A stretch of 64,000 nt of DNA from an uncultured Lachnospiraceae bacterium. Its GTDB lineage: Bacteria; Bacillota; Clostridia; Lachnospirales; Lachnospiraceae. The translations under genes were made by a program, and so were the position numbers. Below are positions 25,516 through 34,686 of this stretch, one piece after another. Location of the stretch: assembly GCA_910578885.1 (NCBI GenBank), contig CAJTSH010000009.1:1-64000 (forward strand), read 5' to 3'. Every line of letters starts with the position of its first letter. Position 1 is the stretch's first letter. A model generated the notes under the pieces. The model ran no database searches. It had not been told where the DNA came from and worked only from the letters and a program-made list of their open reading frames with translations.

Positions 25516-26926
25516 CCCATTTCAATTCCACGCTCAACGCCGGTTTCTCAGGAAATCGTTTTCGCGGCAGGAATACCATGTCGGCAAATCCCTTACCACT
25601 TGGAAATTCCCGATAAATGGTATAATAATTTCTTGCTGCATACAATGCAAGCGAAATCGTATAGCTCAATGCATTCTCATCATTATATTGAATATGGGAC
25701 ATCTCAAAGTGAGCCTGATTGATTCCCTCCGCAACCTGCTGCGGCCTTCTTTTCCGGATTGCGTTTGACGTATCTGCCGAATTCTTTAACGCCTTTGAAA
25801 TCTCGCCCCAATCAGACACAGACACAGCATTCACATACTCCTGCCGGATTTCATGATTGGGTATAAAAACACTCTGGCATGCAGAGTCATACCCCAAATG
25901 TACCAAAAGCGTCAGCACATCGTCTTCTGTCTGGAAGGTTGTCATATCATTTGTAAAACTTCCTACATTCAACGCTACTCTTTCCCCGGCCATCATGCTG
26001 AGCACATCATCTTTTAGGCCTTCAAAATTCATATCTATATAAATCCGTAATGCTTCAAAAGTCTCTGTCTGGTTCCAATAGGTTCCTATTTTCCCAAACC
26101 GCATACAACTGACCACAGACCGAGGACTATATACGGCAGGTTCCTCTTCAAATGTATACCCGTCATACCAACTCTTAACCTCTTCCATATCCATGTCAAA
26201 TCTTTGGCACAATTGTGCAACCTCTGATTCCGTAAAACCGACATAAGGAGCCAACGGTCCCGCATTTATCATTGAAAACTCATCGAACATATTCAGCGCA
26301 GAGTGCGTCCCATACTTCTTGATTGGAAGAATTCCTGTCATATATACTAATTCTATATACTCCTTGTCCTTCAGCAAGTCCCTAAGGAAATCCAGATATC
26401 GTTCCTGTGTTTCCTTATCCTGCTTATATTCCCGGAAAATGCAGTCCCACTCGTCAATAATAATTACAAAAGTGCTCTGGACATTCTGGTAAATATCCTG
26501 AATCGTCCGTGCCAGATCTGTGTCGTCAAAATATTGGATATCAGAATATTCTCTTTTCAGCTCCCATAATACTGCTTTTTTCAGAAGAACCAGCATATCA
26601 TCTATGGATTTGCTGCGGCTTAAAAACTCCTGCATGTTCAAAAAAATCGTATCATACTGATTCAAATGAACTGTAAAATCCACATCCTCTGCTATTTTAA
26701 ATCCTTCAAATAATTTCTACGAATCACAGCCTTTGCTATAATATGCCGCTAACATATCTGCTGTTACCGATTTTCCGAAACGTCTGGGCCTGCTGACACA
26801 GACATATCTCTGCATAGTGTTACAGACGCGGTTTGTGTATTTTATAAGTTCCGTTTTATCTACATATATTTCTGAGTTCACGGATTGTATGAATTTTGCA
26901 TTGCCGGGATTCAAATAGCTTCCCAT
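25506..26926 (-). pseudogene. Broken AAA-ATPase-like/PD-(D/E)XK nuclease-family gene
   Basis: The frame starts at 26926 and has the family's P-loop region VSRPRRFGKSVTADML (AAA-ATPase-like, PF09820). An in-frame TAG at 26717-26719 interrupts it at codon 70. The frame then continues without shift through FVIIIDEWDCIF (Walker B) to the nuclease-type core (GKGFADMVFLP, then LSVELKWDKSA). There the family sequence stops and the DNA continues into a membrane-protein gene in another frame. Thus it carries a nonsense codon and a lost C-terminus. Such genes are abundant in Lachnospiraceae genomes; their function is unsettled. Confidence 0.8.
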
Positions 26927-26938
26927 GGGCAGTTCCTC

Positions 26939-28036
26939 CTACAGCTCCGTCTTCACCATCTCCAACGCTGCCTCAATTACCTTGTCCATATCATAATACT
27001 TGTAATTTCCCAAGCGGCCGCCGAAGATTACCTTTTCTTCCTTATCTGCCAGCTCGCGGTATTTTGCAAATAACTCGTTATTTTCATCATTGTTAATCGG
27101 GTAATACGGCTCAATGCCCGGCTTCCATTCGGAAGAATATTCTCTGGAAATAACGGTTTTGGGCTGTTTGCCAAATTCGAAATGCTTATGCTCGATGATT
27201 CGGGTAAATGGAACCTCATGTGATGTATAATTTACCACAGCATTTCCCTGATAGTTTTCGCAATCAAGTACTTCTGTTTCAAAACGGACGGTACGGTACT
27301 GTAACGTTCCTAACTTATATCCATAGAATTCATCGATCATACCGGTGAAGAGCGTTTTGTCTGCAATATCCGGATTTTCCTTGATGAACTCAAAATAATC
27401 TGTGTTCAGCTTTACGTCAATGCCTTCCAGCATCTTTTCCACAATTTTGGTGTAGCCGCCCACAGGAATCCCCTGATATCTGTCATTGAAATAATTGTTG
27501 TCATAGATAAAACGAAACGGCAGTCTCTTAATAATAAAAGCCGGAAGCTCCCTGCACGGCCTTCCCCATTGTTTTTCAGTGTATTCTTTGATCAGTTTTT
27601 CGTATACATCCTTACCTGCCAAGGACAATGCCTGCTCTTCCAGATTCTTCGGATCTTCCACGCCGTACTCGGCCCGCTGCTTATCTATGATCTCCTTTGC
27701 TTCTTCCGGGGTACGGATATTCCACAGCTTGCTAAATGTGTTCATATTAAACGGAAGGTTGTACAATTCGTCTTTGTATACTGCCACCGGCGAATTGATA
27801 TAATGGTTAAATTCCGCAAACTGATTGATGTAATCCCATACTTCCTTATTGCTCGTATGGAAAATATGGGCTCCATATTTATGCACATTGATATCTTCTA
27901 TATTTTCACAATAGATATTCCCTGCTATATGAGCCCTCTTGTCAATGACAAGACAGGTTTTGCCTGCCTTTTTTGCTTCATAGGCAAATACCGCCCCATA
28001 CAAACCTGCCCCAACGATCAAATAATCATACTTCAT
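26939..28036 (-). CDS. glf: UDP-galactopyranose mutase
   Basis: 365 residues, normal length. The FAD-binding loop GAGLYGAVFA is near the N-terminus, followed by KYGAHIFHTSNKEVW, EYTEKQWGRPCRELPA and, near the end, IFGGRLGNYKYYDMDK, all hallmarks of Glf. It interconverts UDP-galactopyranose and UDP-galactofuranose using reduced FAD. A GlfT2-like galactofuranosyltransferase lies two genes upstream (31244-33103), so this is a complete galactofuranose supply-and-use set. It is the last intact gene before the scarred region. Confidence 0.95.
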   Translation of the reverse strand: MKYDYLIVGAGLYGAVFAYEAKKAGKTCLVIDKRAHIAGNIYCENIEDINVHKYGAHIFHTSNKEVWDYINQFAEFNHYINSPVAVYKDELYNLPFNMNTFSKLWNIRTPEEAKEIIDKQRAEYGVEDPKNLEEQALSLAGKDVYEKLIKEYTEKQWGRPCRELPAFIIKRLPFRFIYDNNYFNDRYQGIPVGGYTKIVEKMLEGIDVKLNTDYFEFIKENPDIADKTLFTGMIDEFYGYKLGTLQYRTVRFETEVLDCENYQGNAVVNYTSHEVPFTRIIEHKHFEFGKQPKTVISREYSSEWKPGIEPYYPINNDENNELFAKYRELADKEEKVIFGGRLGNYKYYDMDKVIEAALEMVKTEL

Positions 28037-28042
28037 TTTGCT

Positions 28043-31000
28043 TCACCTCTTATCAAGAATTTTCTTTACTTTCTTCTTCATACCATCCGGCATTACTCTT
28101 TTTGCAATTGAAATGCCTTTTTGTGTACAGTACTTCACCAGACGATTTTCTCTTCTTATATGTTTATGTTGTTTCTTTAATTGTTTCTTCAATCGTTTTT
28201 TTAATCTCTCATACACATTGGCACAATTCGGCTTTATTATAGCATCAACTGCTGTATAATTCAACTTTTTCACACGCTTCACTGTTTCCTGCAGGCTTGC
28301 TGCTTCCTTCCACAGCCTGTCCGACAGCGACAGATCCACAAGATATTTCCGTAGTTCCTTCTTTACGTCTTTCTCAGGTATAATAAATACTTTTTGAAAA
28401 ATAACTGCGAAATTTATAACATCTTTTTGAACCGCAGCCACAACCTGCGCATTTCTAATATAATACAGCCAATTCTCCACAACCATATCTTCTGAAAGTT
28501 CAATCAACTTCAAAGACTCTTTTTTCGCATATTCCTGAATACGATTTAATACATCTTTGGACATATCTCTGCTGTCACATGCCAGATAAGGTTCCTGCAT
28601 ATCACAGTCCGCATAAGTTAGTAATTGCTCATAATCGCTCTTTTCTATCAGAAATACTTTATCAAACGCAGCTTCGGCAATTTCTTTCTTGTAATCAATC
28701 ACCAGTTTTTTCGGATTCCAATATCCTGCATATGCTTCCTTGTCATCCACGATGTATACTTGGCTCGTATCGCTTAACTTTTTCAATCTTTCCAAGCGAT
28801 CATGATTGCTTACAAGCGGATAATGACGTTCTGCAAAACTTGTCAGACGGTATTTTAACGGTGTTATCTCCTTCGAAAGCTCTTTGGGTCTTTTTACCAT
28901 TAAAACAGAATAATCCATTCGGGCAACCGTTAAATACAGTGCATAAAATGCTAATATTTCTCCATAAGAATCATCATTCATACCAACAATCGTAAAATCA
29001 AATTTATTTGTAATACAGCATTCCAGACTCTTTTCAAAGGAGCAATCCTTCAACATGCGCAGAAACCGATATCTTTTGGGATTATTGGAACATGGCTTTG
29101 CAAAAGGCTGTCCATGCGTCAATATATGATTGAGCTCTATTTTTTCCAGCAACAGAAGCTTATCTTTTATTTTATTAAGCAGTTCTGTTCCTTTCTCACT
29201 ATTCACCGATACAATTGAAGTACCTTTGCCATCAGTCAGTTTCGGATTATATTTGGCGACTCCCCAGAAATCTCCCAGCGTAATGTCTCCCAATCTTGGC
29301 AGCTTCGCATAATTACAGGACGGACAGTGCGGGCGCGTCATGAGCCCCGACGTAAACGCCCTGTAATACAAATCGTCTAATTTCATTTTCCGGTAACAAC
29401 TTCCGTCCTGATATTTCACAGTCATACCTGTAGAGTTAATATCCCACTTAAAATGATCCTTATCCCGAAATCCCACATAACGAACCGGTTTCTTTCCATG
29501 CACTTCTTCTAAATACTTCTGAAAGGCGATGGGGGACGGACCGCCGTGGCACATCAGGTCTATGGTAAATAACCTGTCATATTCTTTTCCCAGAAAACCT
29601 CTCAGCCCCGCAATCTGACACGGGCAGCCCACATACAATGCCGGTCTTCCTTCCTCCAGAACTTTTTTTATTTCCTGATAAGTATTCTTGGTATTGCTCT
29701 GAATATATTTTGAACGCTGTAATGCCGGCAGATCTGCTTCATCATTAATTACTTTTTGCGATAGCTCAAACTTATCGTCAAATGCCGCTCCGCATACGGC
29801 ACCGTTTTCAGCCAATATCTGTTCCGCTGCCAACGAAAAAATTCCTCCGGAAGAACTTACTTCCCGAATCTGGTCGTCTCCATATGCGGCATAACATTCC
29901 GGTTTTTTTTCGTTTTTCTCATAAGGATGCAGCGCCGGACAAACCTTCATACACTTCCCACAGTTAATACATTTCTCAGCATTGATAACCGGATATAAGA
30001 CTCCATCTTCGTCATACTCCATCTGTATTGCATCTGCGGGGCAGGCGTTGAAACAAGCGCCGCACCCACAGCATTCCTTCCCCGAAACACTTTGTTCCAC
30101 AGTCTTTACGGGTTTCTTTTCCTTCTGAAGCGCATTCTTTAACCATTCCAGAGAACGCTTCCTCTCCATAGCAAAAATCTTACGTATTCTGCTATAGTCT
30201 ATGTCCTCCAGAAGCTTCGCTTCGCGCTGCAGTCTTTTTACGTCATGAATATATCTGTCCCTTATATCAAAAACGTCCACTAAGGATTCAAATCTGGATA
30301 CGCCGCGCTCTCTATTTGCAATGGCTACAAATGGTCTCTCAAAAATCACTGAAAAACTGGCTCCATGACAGGAATCTGTAATCACAAACTCTGCGTTCTT
30401 AATATACCACAGCCAAGTCGGAGCATCTAAATTCTCCACGATATTGGGTAGATTTAATTTCTCCTTATTCTTTTTAAAACTGCCGTAGCCATAGCCGTCA
30501 AGCATATTTATAAGTTTCAGGTTCTTTTTCTCCGCCACATAAAGAAGCGCTTTGCGTATCTCTGGCGTAGGGTCAAGAATATAAGAAAGAATATATTTCT
30601 CACTTTCCTGCGCCTTGCTATCAGCAATTATTGCATCGTACTCCTCTCGTTCCAGCAAAAAGACCGGATCCACTACCTGCGTACCCTCGATGCCAAATTC
30701 ATTTTTTAAGACTTGTACCGCATTCGCTTCCCGGACAGAAATCGCATCAAACCTGTGAAACAGCTTTGTTACTGTAGATACTAAATCTTTTGGAGTGTAA
30801 GATTCATCATGTCCAAAGGAAGACGCATATGACAGTTTTTTCTTATCGTCCGCCACATAATCAAAATAATTATTCAGACCAAAGTATTTTGCTATTCCCC
30901 AATTCCATACCTGATCGCAGCCCATAAGAAATGCATCGCAATATTGATTCAGCAATTTCATTTCATGCGCTTTTAGCGACGGTGAAATTGCATCGTAGTG

Positions 31001-31243
31001 CTTCGTTGCAAAAACTCTGGAATGGATTTTAGGATCCATTTCCCAATCGTTGTCCATGATATGAAGCTTATCAACCATCAGAACAGAGTAACCTAATCTT
31101 TTCAAGATTCTGTAAAGGGCATAATAAGTCACAACGCTTCCGTAATTTGCTCCATACCAAACTCCAGTCAGCCCTATATCAAAATGTTTTCCTTCCAGCG
31201 CTTCTATTTTCTGCTCATTCTTTACTTCCATATACGTCTCCAA
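28043..31243 (-). CDS. Pyruvyltransferase-ferredoxin-FrhB-pyruvyltransferase-like fusion
   Basis: 1066 residues in four parts. Residues 20-340 are a polysaccharide pyruvyl transferase domain, with GVWYGANYGSVVTYYALY and FVITDSCHGASFSVIF. Residues 390-437 hold two 4Fe-4S ferredoxin motifs (CCGCGACFNACP and CINCGKCMKVCP). Residues 445-700 are an F420-hydrogenase beta/FrhB-like domain (VGCPCQIAGLRGFLG, LMCHGGPSP, LGDITLGDFWG). Residues 745-1010 are a degenerate second pyruvyltransferase-like copy lacking the SCHG motif. The protein is cytoplasmic with no membrane helix. It abuts the GlfT2-like gene. The reaction is unknown; ketal-pyruvate addition is inferred from the first domain only. Confidence 0.8.
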   Translation of the reverse strand: METYMEVKNEQKIEALEGKHFDIGLTGVWYGANYGSVVTYYALYRILKRLGYSVLMVDKLHIMDNDWEMDPKIHSRVFATKHYDAISPSLKAHEMKLLNQYCDAFLMGCDQVWNWGIAKYFGLNNYFDYVADDKKKLSYASSFGHDESYTPKDLVSTVTKLFHRFDAISVREANAVQVLKNEFGIEGTQVVDPVFLLEREEYDAIIADSKAQESEKYILSYILDPTPEIRKALLYVAEKKNLKLINMLDGYGYGSFKKNKEKLNLPNIVENLDAPTWLWYIKNAEFVITDSCHGASFSVIFERPFVAIANRERGVSRFESLVDVFDIRDRYIHDVKRLQREAKLLEDIDYSRIRKIFAMERKRSLEWLKNALQKEKKPVKTVEQSVSGKECCGCGACFNACPADAIQMEYDEDGVLYPVINAEKCINCGKCMKVCPALHPYEKNEKKPECYAAYGDDQIREVSSSGGIFSLAAEQILAENGAVCGAAFDDKFELSQKVINDEADLPALQRSKYIQSNTKNTYQEIKKVLEEGRPALYVGCPCQIAGLRGFLGKEYDRLFTIDLMCHGGPSPIAFQKYLEEVHGKKPVRYVGFRDKDHFKWDINSTGMTVKYQDGSCYRKMKLDDLYYRAFTSGLMTRPHCPSCNYAKLPRLGDITLGDFWGVAKYNPKLTDGKGTSIVSVNSEKGTELLNKIKDKLLLLEKIELNHILTHGQPFAKPCSNNPKRYRFLRMLKDCSFEKSLECCITNKFDFTIVGMNDDSYGEILAFYALYLTVARMDYSVLMVKRPKELSKEITPLKYRLTSFAERHYPLVSNHDRLERLKKLSDTSQVYIVDDKEAYAGYWNPKKLVIDYKKEIAEAAFDKVFLIEKSDYEQLLTYADCDMQEPYLACDSRDMSKDVLNRIQEYAKKESLKLIELSEDMVVENWLYYIRNAQVVAAVQKDVINFAVIFQKVFIIPEKDVKKELRKYLVDLSLSDRLWKEAASLQETVKRVKKLNYTAVDAIIKPNCANVYERLKKRLKKQLKKQHKHIRRENRLVKYCTQKGISIAKRVMPDGMKKKVKKILDKR

Positions 31244-33103
31244 TTATATTCCCAGATATTTCTCCCAGAACTCTCTGCTTACCAATTCTCCATATCTGTC
31301 ACGGTAGCTTTTTGCCGCTGCGTCATATTTTTCATCAATCAGCTTCAGCGCTGCTTTCAGCTTCCTTCGGCATTCCCAGAACTGCTTTCTGTCACGCTCA
31401 AGATATACTCCGTTTCCGTAATTATCTACCACAATTGTTCTGTCTCTCCGATATAGACGATGAACGTTTCCATATGGATCGGTCACAACGATTTTGTGAT
31501 TCTTTGCGGGAAAGAAATTTCCGTTAGCCACTGCCTTATGATACAGCCTCATAAAAGCATTCGGATTTCGGAATCCCCATTCGCGGCATTTTAGCTGTTC
31601 CTCTGTCACGCCATGAAAACCAACCCATTCTGAAATAGGCTTTGCTTTATAATTCATTGCAAAAAGTTCCTTATGCAGAGCTCCGCCGTCTGCCTGAAGC
31701 AGCCAGTCCACCCCTTTACAGAAATCTTCCACTGCTTTGATGTTGTAATCAATATATTTATACCGATACTTGGCGATATTGCGCCATACCCACTTTGTCA
31801 GGTACTTCTTAAACTCTTCCTTGGTATACTCCGGGCACTGTATTGCATTGGTAATACAAAGGTTTCGGATATCATAATAATCCAGCACGCCCGGCATCTT
31901 TCCGGCAAAAGATTCATGCCAGATGCAAATCCGGTTCATAAAAATGAAACGTCCCTTCCCAGTCCTTAATCCATACTCTACGTCATCCCGGTGTATAAAA
32001 ATCGGCAGCGGAAGATTATCCTTTGCAATTTCTTTCAGCGGAATACAACAGTACCACCATCCCTGATACTCTACAGGTTCGTCCTCTATCTCGCTGTCAA
32101 TTACTTCTTCTATTTTTCTTATGTCACGTTCACTTTTCAATGCATTAATCGCGCCGGCATTCCACTGTGCCCCAACCTCGAACTGCACAAAAGGAGCGTT
32201 TAAAACCAACAGTTTGCCGCCTACCGTGTGCCCAAAGTATTCCGGCTTCATATAGGATAGGAGCAGATAATTCGCTTCTACTGCCGCTGAACTGATCGTC
32301 GCATCATCATCCATCAAAAGAACATGGGTAAAACCTCTTTCTTCGGCAAGCTTCTGGGTTTCAATAATGCCGCGGGTAAATCCGCCGACACCGCCCAGAT
32401 TTGCATTCTTGTCCACAGTAATATTTTCCTGGGTGTCCACAATCCCGTCTAATGAAGAGGCATTATCAGAGATATGTACCCAGACCTTGCCATAGCATGG
32501 AGACATCTCATTTTCCAGAATATCGCGCTTTAATATTTCTATATTTCTTGCAACATATTGTTCCCTTTTAAAAGTGCAGATATCAATGGCTATTTTTACC
32601 GTCTGCGTCGGCTCCAGATCTTTGGTTCCATAGTATCCCGAGAAAATCTCAGATCCGTCTTGAACCGCTTTCACCTTTGCATAGAAAATCCCGTCCTCTG
32701 CAAGCGTCCCGAAATCTAAGTTTACCGTCTCCCGTTCTTCTGCTATTATTTCACTATGTGACAGCTCTCTTTCCGCCGCTTCACCATCCTTCATTTCTGC
32801 ATGCATTAGGGAAATCTCAAAATGCCCCCGCAATTCCAGACTGAGGAACACATCTTCTATAATTGTGTATTTCTTCCATTTTCCTGCGGAAAATCCATTT
32901 TGGAACGTGTCAAAGCTTGCCACTCCGTTTTCCCTGAAATAAATACCGTCAACTCCGTATGACAAGAAGGAGGATTCCTCCATTCTGACATATAACTCTT
33001 CCGTTGACATTCTTTTCCTGCGGATATTCTCTTCCGTAATATAGAGAGGCAGTAATATATTCTCTCTTGCAACATCGCGCAATATCAACTGTTGTAGCTT
33101 CAT
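31244..33103 (-). CDS. GlfT2-like galactofuranosyltransferase
   Basis: 619 residues, a length close to mycobacterial GlfT2. An N-terminal beta-rich domain (1-165) precedes a GT-A domain with FTHVLLMDDDATIS (DDD at 265-267), FIHRDDVEYGLR (acidic pair D373/D374) and ICIWHESF (H396). These positions nearly coincide with the metal-binding, catalytic and histidine residues of GlfT2. It should therefore build a galactofuranose chain or add galactofuranose, using UDP-galactofuranose from the Glf enzyme encoded nearby. The start has GGAGAAGG upstream and lies 12 bases after the ABC ATPase gene. Confidence 0.85.
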   Translation of the reverse strand: MKLQQLILRDVARENILLPLYITEENIRRKRMSTEELYVRMEESSFLSYGVDGIYFRENGVASFDTFQNGFSAGKWKKYTIIEDVFLSLELRGHFEISLMHAEMKDGEAAERELSHSEIIAEERETVNLDFGTLAEDGIFYAKVKAVQDGSEIFSGYYGTKDLEPTQTVKIAIDICTFKREQYVARNIEILKRDILENEMSPCYGKVWVHISDNASSLDGIVDTQENITVDKNANLGGVGGFTRGIIETQKLAEERGFTHVLLMDDDATISSAAVEANYLLLSYMKPEYFGHTVGGKLLVLNAPFVQFEVGAQWNAGAINALKSERDIRKIEEVIDSEIEDEPVEYQGWWYCCIPLKEIAKDNLPLPIFIHRDDVEYGLRTGKGRFIFMNRICIWHESFAGKMPGVLDYYDIRNLCITNAIQCPEYTKEEFKKYLTKWVWRNIAKYRYKYIDYNIKAVEDFCKGVDWLLQADGGALHKELFAMNYKAKPISEWVGFHGVTEEQLKCREWGFRNPNAFMRLYHKAVANGNFFPAKNHKIVVTDPYGNVHRLYRRDRTIVVDNYGNGVYLERDRKQFWECRRKLKAALKLIDEKYDAAAKSYRDRYGELVSREFWEKYLGI

Positions 33104-33115
33104 AATCCCTTCTCC

Positions 33116-33871
33116 TTAATCGTCCAATGTTAGTCCTTGTGCTTCCATATATTTTCTGCAGACCTCATTTACTTCGCCCTTCATCATTACATTACCTTTC
33201 TCTATCCATATCGCATGGGTACATAGCTTCATGACGGATTTGATATTATGGGACACGTAGAGCAGCGTGGTACTCTTCGAAAGCATCTCTGCCATCCGCT
33301 GATCGCACTTTTTCTTAAATTTAGCGTCTCCCACAGCCAAAACTTCATCTACAATTAAAATATCCGGATTCACAACAGTAGCGACCGCAAATCCAAGCCT
33401 CGCCTTCATACCGGAAGAATAATTCTTAATCGGAGAATCCAGAAAGTTCTGTATATCCGCAAACGTAACAATATCCTCAAAATGCTCCTGCATAAACTTT
33501 TTGGAATATCCCAGCACTGCACCGTTCAAATAGATATTCTCTCTAGCTGTCAGATTCGGGTCAAATCCCGCTCCAAGCTCGATTAAAGGAGCAATACTTC
33601 CATAAGTAGTAATCTTTCCCTTATACGGCTTCATAATGCCTGCAATCGCTTTCAGCAAGGTGCTCTTTCCCGACCCGTTCGTGCCGATCAGCCCCCAACC
33701 TTCTCCCTCACGCACTTGAAAGGACACGTCCCTTAATGCAATAAACTCCTGAAACATTAATTCGCGTCTTATAAGCTTTATGGCATAATCCTTTAAATTA
33801 TCTATCTTCTGGGTCGCTTTATTGAAGCGTACCGTCACATCATCTATGTCAATCATCAACCTTTTTTCCAT
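33116..33871 (-). CDS. Polysaccharide ABC exporter ATPase without C-terminal domain
   Basis: 251 residues from the ATG at 33871, which has GGTGA upstream and lies 13 bases after the permease gene. Earlier in-frame starts would overlap the permease. Walker A is GTNGSGKST, the signature is SSGMKARLGFAVA and Walker B is ILIVDEVLAVGD, with SHNIKSV as switch histidine. The short length, with no carbohydrate-binding extension, matches TagH/KpsT-like exporters. With 33885-34685 it forms the second ABC exporter in the locus, next to the galactofuranosyltransferase, and probably exports that polymer. Confidence 0.9.
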   Translation of the reverse strand: MEKRLMIDIDDVTVRFNKATQKIDNLKDYAIKLIRRELMFQEFIALRDVSFQVREGEGWGLIGTNGSGKSTLLKAIAGIMKPYKGKITTYGSIAPLIELGAGFDPNLTARENIYLNGAVLGYSKKFMQEHFEDIVTFADIQNFLDSPIKNYSSGMKARLGFAVATVVNPDILIVDEVLAVGDAKFKKKCDQRMAEMLSKSTTLLYVSHNIKSVMKLCTHAIWIEKGNVMMKGEVNEVCRKYMEAQGLTLDD

Positions 33872-33884
33872 ATTATTCACCATT

Positions 33885-34685
33885 CTAAATATATAAAATA
33901 AATTTATCCTGCGACTTTTTAAAGCAGAACAGCCCAATCACAAAAGAAACTATGGCTATCATCCAGCCGCCGATAAAAATGCGCGGTTCCGGGAGACATC
34001 CTTCATATACGTAACAGCGAAACTGCTTCACATAATAATAAGCGGGATTCAAATACTCAATCACAAATTTCACCGGTCCGTCCATCTGGTCCATAGAATA
34101 GAACAACGGCGTCGCATACATCCATGCCGTAGTAAATGCATTATAGATATATTGGATATCCCTAAAAAACACATTTGCCTGAGCAAGGAAGAATCCCATT
34201 CCGCAGCAGAAAATATATAATTGCAGAATTACTACCGGAAACAAAAAGAAGTATCCGGTAAACGGCGCTCGCGTAAATATCATTACAAGCAGCAAAGCTC
34301 CCATAGAAAAGACCATGTTCACAGCTCCACTGGTCACTTTAGACAGCGTGAATACATATTTGGGCACATATACTTTTTTTATCAAAGACGAATTGTCAAG
34401 AATGGAACGCATGGCGTCATTCGTCGAACCAGTAATAAATTCAAATACGGTTCTGCCCGCAATCAGATAAACCGCATAGTTTTCAATAGAGCCGCTACGG
34501 TCAAACAGATTTGTAAACACTACTACCATAACAAGCATAATCAACAGGGGATTTAAGATACTCCACAGATATCCCAAAAAGCTTCTCCTGTATTTTAGTT
34601 TCAGATCCCTTAAAACCAACTGCTTCATCAAATCTGTATATTTAATAAAGGTTTCTATTCTGATTTTTGTTTTACTTTTGTTCAT
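33885..34685 (-). CDS. Polysaccharide ABC exporter permease, Wzm/TagG-like
   Basis: 266 residues, six helices, ABC-2 family. The N-terminal amphipathic LRDLKLKYRRSFLGYLWSIL and the block LNPAYYYVKQFR are typical of Wzm/TagG permeases that move lipid-linked polysaccharide out of the cytoplasm. It starts one base after the GT2 gene and is followed by its ATPase. It is paralogous to the permease at 47733-48575, but that pair carries a Wzt-type extended ATPase whereas this one does not, so the two exporters probably serve different polymers. Confidence 0.88.
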   Translation of the reverse strand: MNKSKTKIRIETFIKYTDLMKQLVLRDLKLKYRRSFLGYLWSILNPLLIMLVMVVVFTNLFDRSGSIENYAVYLIAGRTVFEFITGSTNDAMRSILDNSSLIKKVYVPKYVFTLSKVTSGAVNMVFSMGALLLVMIFTRAPFTGYFFLFPVVILQLYIFCCGMGFFLAQANVFFRDIQYIYNAFTTAWMYATPLFYSMDQMDGPVKFVIEYLNPAYYYVKQFRCYVYEGCLPEPRIFIGGWMIAIVSFVIGLFCFKKSQDKFILYI

Positions 34686-34686
34686 A

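Noticed and set aside
27569..28111. A 180-codon plus-strand open frame
   Set aside because: Entirely antisense to glf and the end of the fusion gene; composition is that of a reverse-strand shadow.
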